Positions 43,530-51,846 of a DNA stretch of 64,000 nucleotides are shown here, one piece after another (the stretch's first letter is position 1; every line of letters starts with the position of its first letter). The notes beneath the pieces are model-generated. The model did no database searches, was not told the origin of the DNA, and saw only the letters and a program-made list of their open reading frames with translations. A program made the position numbers and the translations under genes. Source of the DNA: Fen-178 sp049516835. Lineage in GTDB: Bacteria; Acidobacteriota; Terriglobia; Bryobacterales; Bryobacteraceae. The stretch lies in NCBI GenBank assembly GCA_049516835.1, contig JBEKSR010000001.1:62001-126000 (forward strand). The letters are read 5' to 3'.

Positions 43530-45454
43530 TCTTATTGTTCCTGCTCCTGGCCGCCTGCACTCGCCAGCCGGTTGGGCCGCGCGTCGAACGGATTGCCATT
43601 CTGCGCTTCGAGAACCTCGGCGCCGGCGTTTCCGACGACTGGATGGGCCGCGCCTTCTCCGAAGTCATTACCGCAGAGTTGGCCGGCGCGCCGGGCCTCT
43701 ACGCCATCCCCTCGAACCGGCTGCACGGTTTCGATCAGGTGCTCGGACCGCGGCCGGTCTCTTTGCCGGGCATTTCCGCCGAGCGCACCTTAGCGTTCGC
43801 TTCCGGCGCTACCCGCTTGGGCTACGGGGAGTACTCCGTTCGCGCAGGCAGGCTCTCGGCGCGGCTCACCATCGAAGATCCGCGGACCGGGAAGACGACC
43901 AACGTGGTTTCCGCCGGGCCCAGTGGGCACCCTGCGGCGGGCGACGTGTTCGCCGTGGCCTCAGAGCTGGCGCGGCGGATCTCGAGCCGCGTGGCGCCCT
44001 ACGGCACAAACAGCGTGCCGGCGCTGAAAGCTTGCGTGGCGGCCAGGGAATCGGCCACCGCCGCCGCCGCCGCGCAGAATCTCAATCAAGCCATCGCCGT
44101 CGACCCCGATTTCGGACCGCCTTACCGCCTGCTGGCGCAATTGAAAGCCCAGCAGCAGGACCGCGCCGGCGCCGAGGCTCTACTCGGGCAGGCGCTGGCC
44201 CGCGCCGGCGCCATGCCCCCAGCGGAGCGCGCGCGCCTGGAGCTGGAAGCCGCCAATCTCCACGGCGATCTCGCCGCTGGCAAGAGCGCCCTCACCACGC
44301 TGGTCGCGCTCGAGCCGAACGATCCCGCCGCATGGAGCTCGCTCGCCGAATCCTGCATGAGCCGCCGCGAATACCAGCAGGCCGTTCTGTCCTATCGGAA
44401 ACTGCTCGAAGTGGAGCCGGAAGACGTCGCTGCGCTGAACCAGCTCGGTTATGCCGCCGCGTATGCGGGCAGTTTCGATACCGCGCTGGACGCGCTACGC
44501 CGCTACCAGGCGTTGCGCCCCGCGGACGCCAATCCATTGGACTCGCAGGGTGACGTCAGCCTGCTGGCCGGGCGCTTGCGCCAGGCCGAGAACCTCTACT
44601 TGCAGGCCGCCAAAAAAGACCCCAACTTCGAGAATGGCGGCGAGCTGTGGAAAGCCGCCATGGCGCGGCTCATGAGCGGCGACGTGGCCGGCGCCGACAA
44701 GCTCGCCCAGCAGTACATCGAGGCCCGCGAGGCCGCCAAGGACCCCGTCGCCGAGTACCACAAGGCGGAATGGTCTTGGGTCAGCGGCCGGCGCAAATCC
44801 GCCTGGCAGCGGCTCGCGACCTTCGCGCGCGGAGCCGAAAACGGCCCGTTGCGGGAACTCGCCTCGCGCGCTTATTCCCAGCTCGCCGTATGGAGCCTGG
44901 TGCTGGGCGACCGCGCCGCCGCCGGACAATTGGCGCAGAAAGGGGTTCTCCTCGCCGGCCCTTCTTCCGCCGGCGCCGCCACGGTGGCGCGTTACCTGGC
45001 CGAGCCTCCGGCCTCCTCGTCCGAGTGGTCCGTGCGCGCGGAGCGGCTCTTCCCCAACGCCTCCCAGGATTCCATCAAGGATTTCGCGCTGGCCTACGCG
45101 CTGTTGCTCGGCAAGGAATTCCAGCCCGCCTCACTGCTATTGAAGGAGCTGTACGACGGCGCCAAACCGGCAGCCGATCCAAGCCTGCCGGTCATGCTGG
45201 CGTGGACCTGCCTGGAAACCGGCCGCGCCAAAGACGCCGCGCCCCTCCTGCGCCTCAATCCGATTCCGTCTCCCAACGGCGTGAGCCTGTTCGCCCCATT
45301 CTATTTCCCGCGCATTTACTACCTGCGCGGAGCGGTTGCGGAGAAGGAAGGCAAGCCCGACGAGGCGCGCGCCAACTACCAGTTGTTCCGGCAACTCTCC
45401 GGTCCCGACCTGCTGATTTGGGGCGAGGAGCAGAGAGCCTCGCGGGCGCAGTGA
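43517..45454 (+). CDS. TPR lipoprotein with TolB/FlgO-like N-terminal domain
   Basis: This is a 645-residue protein. The chosen ATG at 43517 gives MAAPLLLFLLLAAC with a lipobox (LAAC), so it is a probable lipoprotein. The start codon and first residues lie in the palindromic repeat. Residues about 25-150 look like a FlgO/TolB-N-type domain (RVERIAILRFENLGAGVSDD, WMGRAFSEVITAELAGAPGL). TPR arrays follow (EPNDPAAWSSLAESCMSRRE, LNQLGYAAAYAGSFDTALDA). The 3' end overlaps the next gene by one base. It may work with the upstream TPR protein in envelope assembly; this is inference from position. Confidence 0.75.
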   Translation: MAAPLLLFLLLAACTRQPVGPRVERIAILRFENLGAGVSDDWMGRAFSEVITAELAGAPGLYAIPSNRLHGFDQVLGPRPVSLPGISAERTLAFASGATRLGYGEYSVRAGRLSARLTIEDPRTGKTTNVVSAGPSGHPAAGDVFAVASELARRISSRVAPYGTNSVPALKACVAARESATAAAAAQNLNQAIAVDPDFGPPYRLLAQLKAQQQDRAGAEALLGQALARAGAMPPAERARLELEAANLHGDLAAGKSALTTLVALEPNDPAAWSSLAESCMSRREYQQAVLSYRKLLEVEPEDVAALNQLGYAAAYAGSFDTALDALRRYQALRPADANPLDSQGDVSLLAGRLRQAENLYLQAAKKDPNFENGGELWKAAMARLMSGDVAGADKLAQQYIEAREAAKDPVAEYHKAEWSWVSGRRKSAWQRLATFARGAENGPLRELASRAYSQLAVWSLVLGDRAAAGQLAQKGVLLAGPSSAGAATVARYLAEPPASSSEWSVRAERLFPNASQDSIKDFALAYALLLGKEFQPASLLLKELYDGAKPAADPSLPVMLAWTCLETGRAKDAAPLLRLNPIPSPNGVSLFAPFYFPRIYYLRGAVAEKEGKPDEARANYQLFRQLSGPDLLIWGEEQRASRAQ

Positions 45455-46035
45455 TGAACACCTTCCGACACGTTCTGGCCGTGCTGATGCTGATGTTCAT
45501 GCCCGGCGCTGTCCTGTTCTGGTTCGTGATCCATCCGTTCATTCGGTTCTGGAGACGGATTGGCTTGCGCCGTTCCGGAGCCATCCTCACTGCGCTGCTT
45601 ACGGTATTCGCCGCGGGCGTGTTTCTATTGCGGAAGACTCTGCTCGCCGTGGAGTTCGGAACGAATCCCGTCCTGATTGCCGTAGCCGTGCCGATTCTGG
45701 CCGCGTGCATTGTGCTGCGCCGGAAGATCTCCCGCCACCTGCGTTTCAGTACCCTGGGCGGGCTCCCGGAGCTGGCGCCGGAAAGTCATCCTCAGCCGCT
45801 CCTGACCGGGGGAATCTACTCCCGTATCCGCCATCCGCGCTACGTCGAGGCCCTGCTGGTCATGGCGTCTCTCGCTCTGGTGGCCAACAATCTGGCCACT
45901 TACGTGAATTGGATCGTAGCCATCCCGAGCCTGCTGCTGATCGTACGCATCGAGGAGCGCGAGCTTCGCGATCGCTTCGGCGCCGAATACGACGCTTATT
46001 GCGCGCGCGTCCCCCGCTTCGTGCCGCGATGCTAA
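45454..46035 (+). CDS. isoprenylcysteine/phospholipid methyltransferase-family membrane protein
   Basis: This is a 193-residue membrane protein with about five helices. The C-terminal ICMT/PEMT signature is present: GGIYSRIRHPRYVEALLVMA and, after two helices, RIEERELRDRFGAEYDAYC with RVPRFVP. These bind S-adenosylmethionine at the membrane surface. The methyl acceptor is unknown in bacterial members. The start ATG overlaps the previous stop (TGATG). The stop codon TAA runs into the A-rich end of the 46035-46080 palindrome. Confidence 0.82.
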   Translation: MNTFRHVLAVLMLMFMPGAVLFWFVIHPFIRFWRRIGLRRSGAILTALLTVFAAGVFLLRKTLLAVEFGTNPVLIAVAVPILAACIVLRRKISRHLRFSTLGGLPELAPESHPQPLLTGGIYSRIRHPRYVEALLVMASLALVANNLATYVNWIVAIPSLLLIVRIEERELRDRFGAEYDAYCARVPRFVPRC

Positions 46036-46080
46036 AAAAGGGGTCAGACGCATTTATTTAAATGCGTCTGACCCCTTTTT
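46035..46080. terminator. perfect 22-bp palindrome (GGGGTCAGACG REP-like copy 2), two-way terminator
   Basis: AAAAAGGGGTCAGACGCATT plus TA pairs with its exact complement across TT. A-runs and T-runs flank the stem, so it can terminate both convergent genes. The left end overlaps the methyltransferase stop. The right T-run forms the stop codon (TTA, 46079-46081 complement) of the response regulator. The arm motif matches the REP-like family at 8332. Confidence 0.9.
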
Positions 46081-47380
46081 ACAGCTTCATCTGCTCCAGC
46101 TTCCGGTAGAGGGTTTTGCGTTCGATGCCCAGTTTCTTGGCGGCCTTGCTCTTGTTGCCGCCCATGGCAACCAGCATCTTGCGGATCTGGTCTTCTTCTA
46201 CTTCCGCCAGGGTCTCGACGGGCTTCTCGCGCGAACCAATGGCCAGAGCGTGCCGCACGGTCTGGTCGTCGACCCGGTCAGCCAGGATCGTCAGCCGCTC
46301 GATCACGTGCTGCAACTGCCGCACGTTGCCCGGCCATAGGTGTTCCCGCAGCGCCGCGACTCCGGAGTCCATCAACTTCACGTCACGGTGGTAGCGCTCA
46401 TTGTACTTTCTGAGGAAATGCTGAGTGAGCAGGACGATATCGCCGGGATGCTCGCACAGCGGCGGCATCACGATCCGCACCACGTTGAGGCGGTGCCAAA
46501 GGTCCTCGCGGAATTTTTCCTCCTTCACCATCCGCTGGAGATCCCGGTTGGTGGCAGCCAGGACCCGCACATCCACCGTCTTGGATCGCGAGGCGCCCAC
46601 GGGGCGGATCTCGTGGCTTTCGAGAAACCGCAGCAGCGCAAGCTGGAAGTTGTGTTCGATATCGCCGATCTCGTCCAGAAACACGGTGCCCCGGTTGGCG
46701 GCCTCGAACACACCCACGCGGTCGCGGTCGGCGCCGGTGAACGCGCCGCGCATCGAGCCGAACAATTCGCTCTCCAGCAGGGAAGGCGCGATGGAGGCGC
46801 AATCCACCGGCACGAACGGCTGATCCTTGCGATTGCTGAACCGGTGGATCATATGCGCCGCCATATCCTTGCCGGTGCCGGTCTCGCCTTCAATGAGCAC
46901 GGTGGCATCGGTGGGAGCCGTCCGGGAAATCGTCTTATAGATCTCAACCATGCTCGGCGACGTGCCGATCATCTCCGTCTCGAGCGGCTCCTTCTCTTCG
47001 GCTTCGCCCTCTTGTTCCTGGCGCGAGGCCTCGGCGCGCTCGATGGCATCCAGCATCACGTCGAGGTCGAAGGGCTTGGCGATGTAATCGAAGGCGCCGC
47101 CGCGGGTGGCGGCCATCACCGTCTCGACCGTGCCGCGGCCCGTCATGAGAATCACCGAACAGAGCGGATCCTTCCGCTTGGCGGCGTCCAGGATATCGAG
47201 GCCGGTGCGCTCATCGATATAGATGTCGGAAACCACGATGGGATAAGCGTTGCCGCTCAGGCGCTCGATGGCTTCCCCGGTGGTCGACACGGCGTCCACC
47301 TCGTACCCTTTTTCCTCCAGCGCCGTCAGAACGGTGAACTGAAGGGCTGGATCGTCTTCTACTAATAGTATTTTCTGCAT
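46079..47380 (-). CDS. NtrC-family sigma-54-dependent response regulator
   Basis: This is a 433-residue protein. The receiver domain (1-118) has Asp52 in VVSDIYID, Thr80 and Lys102. The AAA+ domain has Walker A GETGTGKD (165-172), the sigma-54 contact loop GAFTGA (212-217), Walker B LDEIGD, and a sensor segment ATNRDLQRM. A Fis-type HTH closes the protein (KSKAAKKLGIERKTLYRKL). It activates sigma-54 promoters after phosphorylation. Its ATG shares one base with the stop of the kinase gene upstream (TAATG), so the pair form one system. Targets are not visible here. Confidence 0.95.
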   Translation of the reverse strand: MQKILLVEDDPALQFTVLTALEEKGYEVDAVSTTGEAIERLSGNAYPIVVSDIYIDERTGLDILDAAKRKDPLCSVILMTGRGTVETVMAATRGGAFDYIAKPFDLDVMLDAIERAEASRQEQEGEAEEKEPLETEMIGTSPSMVEIYKTISRTAPTDATVLIEGETGTGKDMAAHMIHRFSNRKDQPFVPVDCASIAPSLLESELFGSMRGAFTGADRDRVGVFEAANRGTVFLDEIGDIEHNFQLALLRFLESHEIRPVGASRSKTVDVRVLAATNRDLQRMVKEEKFREDLWHRLNVVRIVMPPLCEHPGDIVLLTQHFLRKYNERYHRDVKLMDSGVAALREHLWPGNVRQLQHVIERLTILADRVDDQTVRHALAIGSREKPVETLAEVEEDQIRKMLVAMGGNKSKAAKKLGIERKTLYRKLEQMKL

Positions 47381-49275
47381 TAATGTTGTACGGGCACTAC
47401 CACCGTGAAACAGGAGCCAACGCCGGGCTCGCTGGTCACTTCAATCCGCCCTCCATGCTGTTCCACGATCTGTTGGACGATGGAAAGCCCGATTCCGGTG
47501 CCTGCTTCTCCGGATTCTTCCGCCTTCTTGGTGCGGTAGAACTTTTGAAAGACCTGCTTGACCTCCTTCTGATCCATGCCGATGCCCTGGTCCTTCACGG
47601 CGATGCGGATGTGGCTATCGTCCCTCCAGCCGGAGATTTTGACTTCGGTGCGCTGGGGGGAATACTTGACCGCGTTGGTAAGTAAATTGTAACAGGCGTA
47701 CTCCATCAATTCCCGGTCGCCGGTAAGTTGCAGCTCTTCGGGGATGGGTTCGAGGGTGATGGCGATATGCTTGCGCTCGCCCAGCGGCCTCACGCGCGCG
47801 ACACAGACATCAACCATCTCCTTTAACGGGATGGCCTGGCGCTTCAGCTCCATTTGCCCCGCGGAGAGCCGCTCGACGTTGAGAAAAATCTCCACCATGC
47901 GAGCCAGGCGCTTGGATTCCGAATTGATGAGCAGCGCGATCTGCTGGCGTTTCTCCTCGGTGAGGGCGTAGCGCGAGATCAGCTCGCTGGATCCCTGGAT
48001 GGCGGAAAGGGGCGTGCGCATTTCGTGCGTGACGAAGTGCATGGCCTGCTGGTAACGCGCGCGTGTGGCCTGCTCGAGGCGCAAATTACGGCGCACCACG
48101 AGATGATAGTAAGCGGCCGCAGTCATAGTTCCGAGCAGCGCCGCAGATGCCGGAGTCGAAAAAGGAAGGACGCGCTGGTGCGTGAAAAAGACGTAGGGCG
48201 TGACGCCGGCGCACCCCAGAATCAGCACGCTCGCGGCGTATGCCCGCCACCCCGGCAGATACCGGAACGCCAGGCCGGCGGCCACCACCAGGCCGAGGCT
48301 GAAGAGCAGCACCCAGAAATCGGAGACATCGGTGAGGAAGCGGCCCTGCGCCATGGTTTCAAACGCCTGAGCGTTGATTTCGATCCCGGTGGTCTGGCGG
48401 CCGAGCGCGTACGGGGTCAACAGGCGGTCGCGGACCTCGGTGATGGCAGTGACCCCGATGAACACCACTTTGCCAGTGAATTTCGCCGCCCCGGCGGGAT
48501 CGTCGAGCAGGTCCTTCAAAGATACGCGCGGGATCGGCGCCATGTCGAACGGAATAAACCGCACGCGCATGGGCCGGCCGTCGCCGCGCGCGGGAATCAC
48601 GGTGTCGCCGATTTGGAGATCGCTGGGAGATTCGACGATGGGCGCGCCCCGGCTCAGCCGGAACGCCTCCAGCGACAGAGCCCACCGGCGCACATGGCCC
48701 GAGCGTTTCTCCAGAGGAATGGCGCGCGTGACCGAGTCGTTCTTGTCGGGATCGGCGTAAACGTGCCCCAGGGCCGCCCCGCGCCGGAACTCCTCCAGCG
48801 GCTCTTCCCACTGCCGGCCGTCATCGATCAGCTCGCAGGAGAGCACCAGGTCCGGCGTGGCCTGGAAAGCTTGGGCGAGCGCGGCATCCACGGCCGGGTC
48901 CTGGCTTCTCTCCGCCAGGATCACGTCGACCGCGACGGCCTTGGGCGCAGCCGGCGCAACCAGGCGCAGGGCCTCGGCCAGAGGCTGGCGGATGCCGCGG
49001 ATGCCACCGGGGATGGCGGAGAGAGTCCGCTCGTCGATGGCCAGCAGCTCCGACTGCGGCTGCCACGGCTGGGGCTGATAGAGCCGGAACATGTAGTCGT
49101 AGGCGTAGTTGTCCAACTGCGCCCCGAACATCCAGCTCCCCACCACGGCCACGACGAACGCAGCCGCCAGCAGGGCGATATACGAAGCCGTGCTTTTCCA
49201 GTTCAGCCGCGCCACGAATTTCAGTATAGTCGGTGGGGCATGCTTTAGCTTGCCCAGACCATCCAAAACAATCAT
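47380..49275 (-). CDS. CHASE2-domain sensor histidine kinase
   Basis: This is a 631-residue kinase. Helix 1 (about 30-50) is followed by an extracytoplasmic CHASE2 domain (about 55-315; RLYQPQPWQPQSELLAIDER, AVAVDVILAE, VVFIGVTAITEVRDRLLTPY). Three further helices cover about 320-395. The HisKA box has phospho-acceptor His417 in HFVTHEMRTPLSAI. The HATPase domain carries N (NLLTNAVKY), G1 (DQGIGM) and G2 (GTGIGLSIV) boxes. CHASE2 senses unknown extracellular signals. The ATG at 49275 directly abuts a palindromic repeat; a downstream GTG at VARLNW is an alternative start. Confidence 0.92.
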   Translation of the reverse strand: MIVLDGLGKLKHAPPTILKFVARLNWKSTASYIALLAAAFVVAVVGSWMFGAQLDNYAYDYMFRLYQPQPWQPQSELLAIDERTLSAIPGGIRGIRQPLAEALRLVAPAAPKAVAVDVILAERSQDPAVDAALAQAFQATPDLVLSCELIDDGRQWEEPLEEFRRGAALGHVYADPDKNDSVTRAIPLEKRSGHVRRWALSLEAFRLSRGAPIVESPSDLQIGDTVIPARGDGRPMRVRFIPFDMAPIPRVSLKDLLDDPAGAAKFTGKVVFIGVTAITEVRDRLLTPYALGRQTTGIEINAQAFETMAQGRFLTDVSDFWVLLFSLGLVVAAGLAFRYLPGWRAYAASVLILGCAGVTPYVFFTHQRVLPFSTPASAALLGTMTAAAYYHLVVRRNLRLEQATRARYQQAMHFVTHEMRTPLSAIQGSSELISRYALTEEKRQQIALLINSESKRLARMVEIFLNVERLSAGQMELKRQAIPLKEMVDVCVARVRPLGERKHIAITLEPIPEELQLTGDRELMEYACYNLLTNAVKYSPQRTEVKISGWRDDSHIRIAVKDQGIGMDQKEVKQVFQKFYRTKKAEESGEAGTGIGLSIVQQIVEQHGGRIEVTSEPGVGSCFTVVVPVQH

Positions 49276-49351
49276 GGCCGCTGATGAACACCGATGAACG
49301 CAGATAAGTATCCTGTTTTCAATCCGTGTTTATCGGTGTTCATCGGCGGCC
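49276..49351. repeat. GATGAACACCGATGAACG-type inverted repeat
   Basis: The left arm starts GGCCGCTGATGAACACCGAT and the right arm is GTGTTTATCGGTGTTCATCG plus GCGGCC, an imperfect palindrome. Sequences of this kind are widespread intergenic repeats in several bacterial phyla. Here it lies directly in front of the histidine kinase start codon and would form part of its mRNA leader. Confidence 0.7.
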
Positions 49352-49421
49352 CAAATCGGTTTTTCGCGCCTTCTCACGCAGCAGCAACTCTCAATTGATC
49401 ACCGGCTGGGTAGTGTGCTAC

Positions 49422-49598
49422 TTACGATTTCTGGCGCTTGAGAATGACGGTGGAGGCGCCTCCCAAATTATCGCCCCATGCCGCCACTGCTTCCCATCCA
49501 TCCGATCCGGCCGTGTTGAGTTCTTTCTCTGCTCCGTCGCTGTTCCCATAAACGTTACGCAAGCAGATCACTTTATATTCCCACTGCGTTGCCATCAT
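49422..49598 (-). CDS. DUF4177-like small protein
   Basis: This protein has about 58 residues from ATG at 49598 (a longer start at 49622 is possible). The sequence ATQWEYKVICLRNVYGNSD, then GAEKELNTAGSDGWEAVAAW and GASTVILKRQ has the W-E-Y-K-V opening and the L-N-x-x-G-x-x-G-W-E-x-V core of DUF4177. GGGAGA lies upstream. Function is unknown. It follows a second tiny gene on the same strand by 7 bases. Confidence 0.75.
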   Translation of the reverse strand: MMATQWEYKVICLRNVYGNSDGAEKELNTAGSDGWEAVAAWGDNLGGASTVILKRQKS

Positions 49599-49605
49599 GT
49601 TCTCC

Positions 49606-49803
49606 CTACCGCGACAGGACATCCGATCGATGCCCGCGATCGCGGTCTTCGTGGATCGATTCAGCGCTGTTCGACATCACCGGCAGAGAATCGACCAGCG
49701 CGCGGAATTGCTCGCGCTGGCTTCGCATGCGGCGGCGCCGGCGAGCCTCCGCCAGGGTCAATTCCTGTTGCTGGAAGACGCGCGTTTTCAAGCGGATTGC
49801 CAT
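49606..49803 (-). CDS. small basic protein of unknown function
   Basis: This is a 65-residue, Arg/Gln-rich protein, mostly helical (VFQQQELTLAEARRRRRMRS, REQFRALVDSLPVM). GAAGTGAG upstream could serve as ribosome-binding site. I recognise no family. It lies between the SDR gene and the DUF4177 gene on the same strand, which gives some support, but a chance frame cannot be excluded. Confidence 0.35.
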   Translation of the reverse strand: MAIRLKTRVFQQQELTLAEARRRRRMRSQREQFRALVDSLPVMSNSAESIHEDRDRGHRSDVLSR

Positions 49804-49832
49804 CTCACTTCGATCATACCTTTTGGAGCCGC

Positions 49833-50570
49833 TTACCGCTGGCTTAGCCCGCCGTCCACCGCCAGCGTCTGCCCGGTCACGAAATCAGACGCTTTCAGGA
49901 AGTAAACCACGGCGTCCGCGACCTCGGCCGGAGTCCCGCCGCGCTTGGCCGGAGTGACTTCCATCATCTTCCGACCGCGCTCGTCGATGTCCTCGAACGG
50001 AATCACTCCCGGCGCCACCGAGTTCACGGTGATCTCCGGCGCAAAGGCCTTCGCCAGCGCGCGGGTCAGCATAATCACCCCGGCCTTCGAGGCGCAGTAG
50101 TGGGCGTGCTCCGCCCAGGGGCGTATGCCGCCCAGCGAGCTGATATTGACGATGCGCCCGCCGCCGGTCTTTTTCATGAGCCGCGCGCCGTGCTGGCAGC
50201 AGAAGAAGACCGCTTTCAGGTTCACGGAGTGAATGAAATCCCAGTCCTGCTCGGTGATTTCGAGCGGAAGCCGGCGGGTGAAGCGCGCGGCGTTGTTCAC
50301 CAGCCCGTCCAGCCGTCCGAAGCGCTCTTCCACCTGGGCGAACATGCGGCCGATTTCGGCTACGTTTTCCAGGTTGGCGCGGACCAGCGCCGCGCCGCCA
50401 CACTCCTCGGCCGTGCGGCGCGCTTCGGCTTCCGAGCGGTGGTAGTGGATCGCTACCCGCGCGCCCTCTTCGGCCAGCCGCAGGGCGATCCCACGCCCGA
50501 TTCGCCGGGCCGCGCCAGTGACCAGTACCACGCGGCCGGACAGAACTCCATCAGACGTTCGGCTCTCCAT
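49833..50570 (-). CDS. SDR-family oxidoreductase
   Basis: This is a 245-residue NAD(P)-dependent short-chain dehydrogenase. The cofactor loop is VTGAARRIGRG (17-27), where the A-A-R-R-I-G form resembles pteridine-reductase/FabG-like members. NNAA is at 92-95. The catalytic residues are Ser144/145, Tyr158 and Lys162 in HYCASKAG. The C-terminus VTGQTLAVDGGLSQR is standard. The start overlaps the MFS stop by 20 bases, so it is the last gene of the mazG-GNAT-NSAR-MFS-SDR operon. Substrate is unknown. Confidence 0.9.
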   Translation of the reverse strand: MESRTSDGVLSGRVVLVTGAARRIGRGIALRLAEEGARVAIHYHRSEAEARRTAEECGGAALVRANLENVAEIGRMFAQVEERFGRLDGLVNNAARFTRRLPLEITEQDWDFIHSVNLKAVFFCCQHGARLMKKTGGGRIVNISSLGGIRPWAEHAHYCASKAGVIMLTRALAKAFAPEITVNSVAPGVIPFEDIDERGRKMMEVTPAKRGGTPAEVADAVVYFLKASDFVTGQTLAVDGGLSQR

Positions 50571-51846
50571 GAACTTCGATCTCCTCCGGGTCTACGCCCT
50601 CGCGCGCCGGCTCGGGAAGCCGGCCGGTGAATTGCGCCCAGCCCCAGAATATCGCGGTCGTGGAGCTGAGCGCTCCCGCAATCGCGCCGATGGTCCGCGG
50701 GTCCCAATGCTGCGAGGCGATGCCCGCCAGCATCATCGAGATCATCATGACAGACCAGGTGGTCGATTCCATGGTGGCGAACACGCGCCCCCGAAGTCCG
50801 TTCGGAACCGAGCGCATCAGTTGCGACATGTTCATCACCGAGCTGAACCCCACTCCGGCGCGCGATAGCGCGATGAACACCAGTGCCCAGGTGAAGCTGC
50901 GCATCTGGCTGAACAGAATATACGAACCGCCATGCACGATGTAACAGATCGCGATGGAGCGTTTGTAATTGGTGAAGCTGAGACGCCGCCCGATGATATG
51001 CGCGAGCGCCCCTCCGCACAACAGGCCGACTCCGGCGAAGCTCCAGATGGTGCCGAGGCCGGCGGGGCCGCGATTGAAGACCAGCTCGCCGAAGACGGTG
51101 AACAGGATCTGCGCCGCCCCGCCGCCGGTGGCCCAGCCGACGTTGATCAGGGCGAGTCCGAGAATCAGCGGAGTGGCGCGCATATACCGCAGGCCCTCGA
51201 CGTACTCGTGCCACGGCCGCACCACCTCGGCTTCGGTGAGCGAGCTGCGCGGCGGGCGGAAGCCGCGGCCCGCCAGAAACAGCCGGGAAATGCACAGCGC
51301 GGAGACCAGGAAGGAAAGCGAGTTGCCGAAAAACGCCCACTGGTAGCCGAACTGCATCACGCTCGCCCCGCCCAGGAAAGTGCCGATCGTCAGAGTGGTC
51401 CACTGCGTGGTCTGGGTCAGCGAATTGGCGGTGTGCAGCTCATCTTTGGTGGCGATCGACGGCAGAATGGACGCGCGCCCGCTGGTGAAGAACGGCGAGG
51501 CCAGCATGAGCAGGGCGCTGAGGACGTACAGCAGCCACGTGTCCGTGCGCCTCACCGTGAGGATGAAAGCCATGGCCACCACCGCGCGGATCAGATCGCT
51601 GGCGATCATGACTTGCTTGCGGTTGAGCCGGTCGAGCACCACCCCCGCCACCGGCCCAATCAGCACCGCCGGGATGGCCCGCGAAAGCATCACCCCGCTC
51701 ACCACCAGCCCCGACTTGGTATGGGCCACCGCCAGGCTGAAGACCGCGATGTTGTTGAAGTGGTCGCCGATTTCACTGACCACCTGGCCGGCCCACGTGT
51801 AGCGGTAGTTGCGGTTGTCGCGCAGCAGCGAGACGAAGGCGTTCAA
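50551..51846 (-). CDS. MFS transporter (MFS_3/enterobactin-exporter-like)
   Basis: This is a 431-residue permease with about twelve helices. It starts RDNRNYRYTWAGQVVSEIGD, and the helix 2-3 loop is GVVLDRLNRKQVMIASDLIR, a conserved MFS signature with acidic/basic pair. The extended start motif (F-R-x-x-W-x-G-Q-x-V-S-x-x-G-D) is typical of the MFS_3 group. Overlaps with the NSAR gene (4 bases) and the SDR gene (20 bases) suggest that it moves a substrate or product of these enzymes. Direction of transport is unknown. Confidence 0.88.
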   Translation of the reverse strand: MNAFVSLLRDNRNYRYTWAGQVVSEIGDHFNNIAVFSLAVAHTKSGLVVSGVMLSRAIPAVLIGPVAGVVLDRLNRKQVMIASDLIRAVVAMAFILTVRRTDTWLLYVLSALLMLASPFFTSGRASILPSIATKDELHTANSLTQTTQWTTLTIGTFLGGASVMQFGYQWAFFGNSLSFLVSALCISRLFLAGRGFRPPRSSLTEAEVVRPWHEYVEGLRYMRATPLILGLALINVGWATGGGAAQILFTVFGELVFNRGPAGLGTIWSFAGVGLLCGGALAHIIGRRLSFTNYKRSIAICYIVHGGSYILFSQMRSFTWALVFIALSRAGVGFSSVMNMSQLMRSVPNGLRGRVFATMESTTWSVMMISMMLAGIASQHWDPRTIGAIAGALSSTTAIFWGWAQFTGRLPEPAREGVDPEEIEVHGEPNV

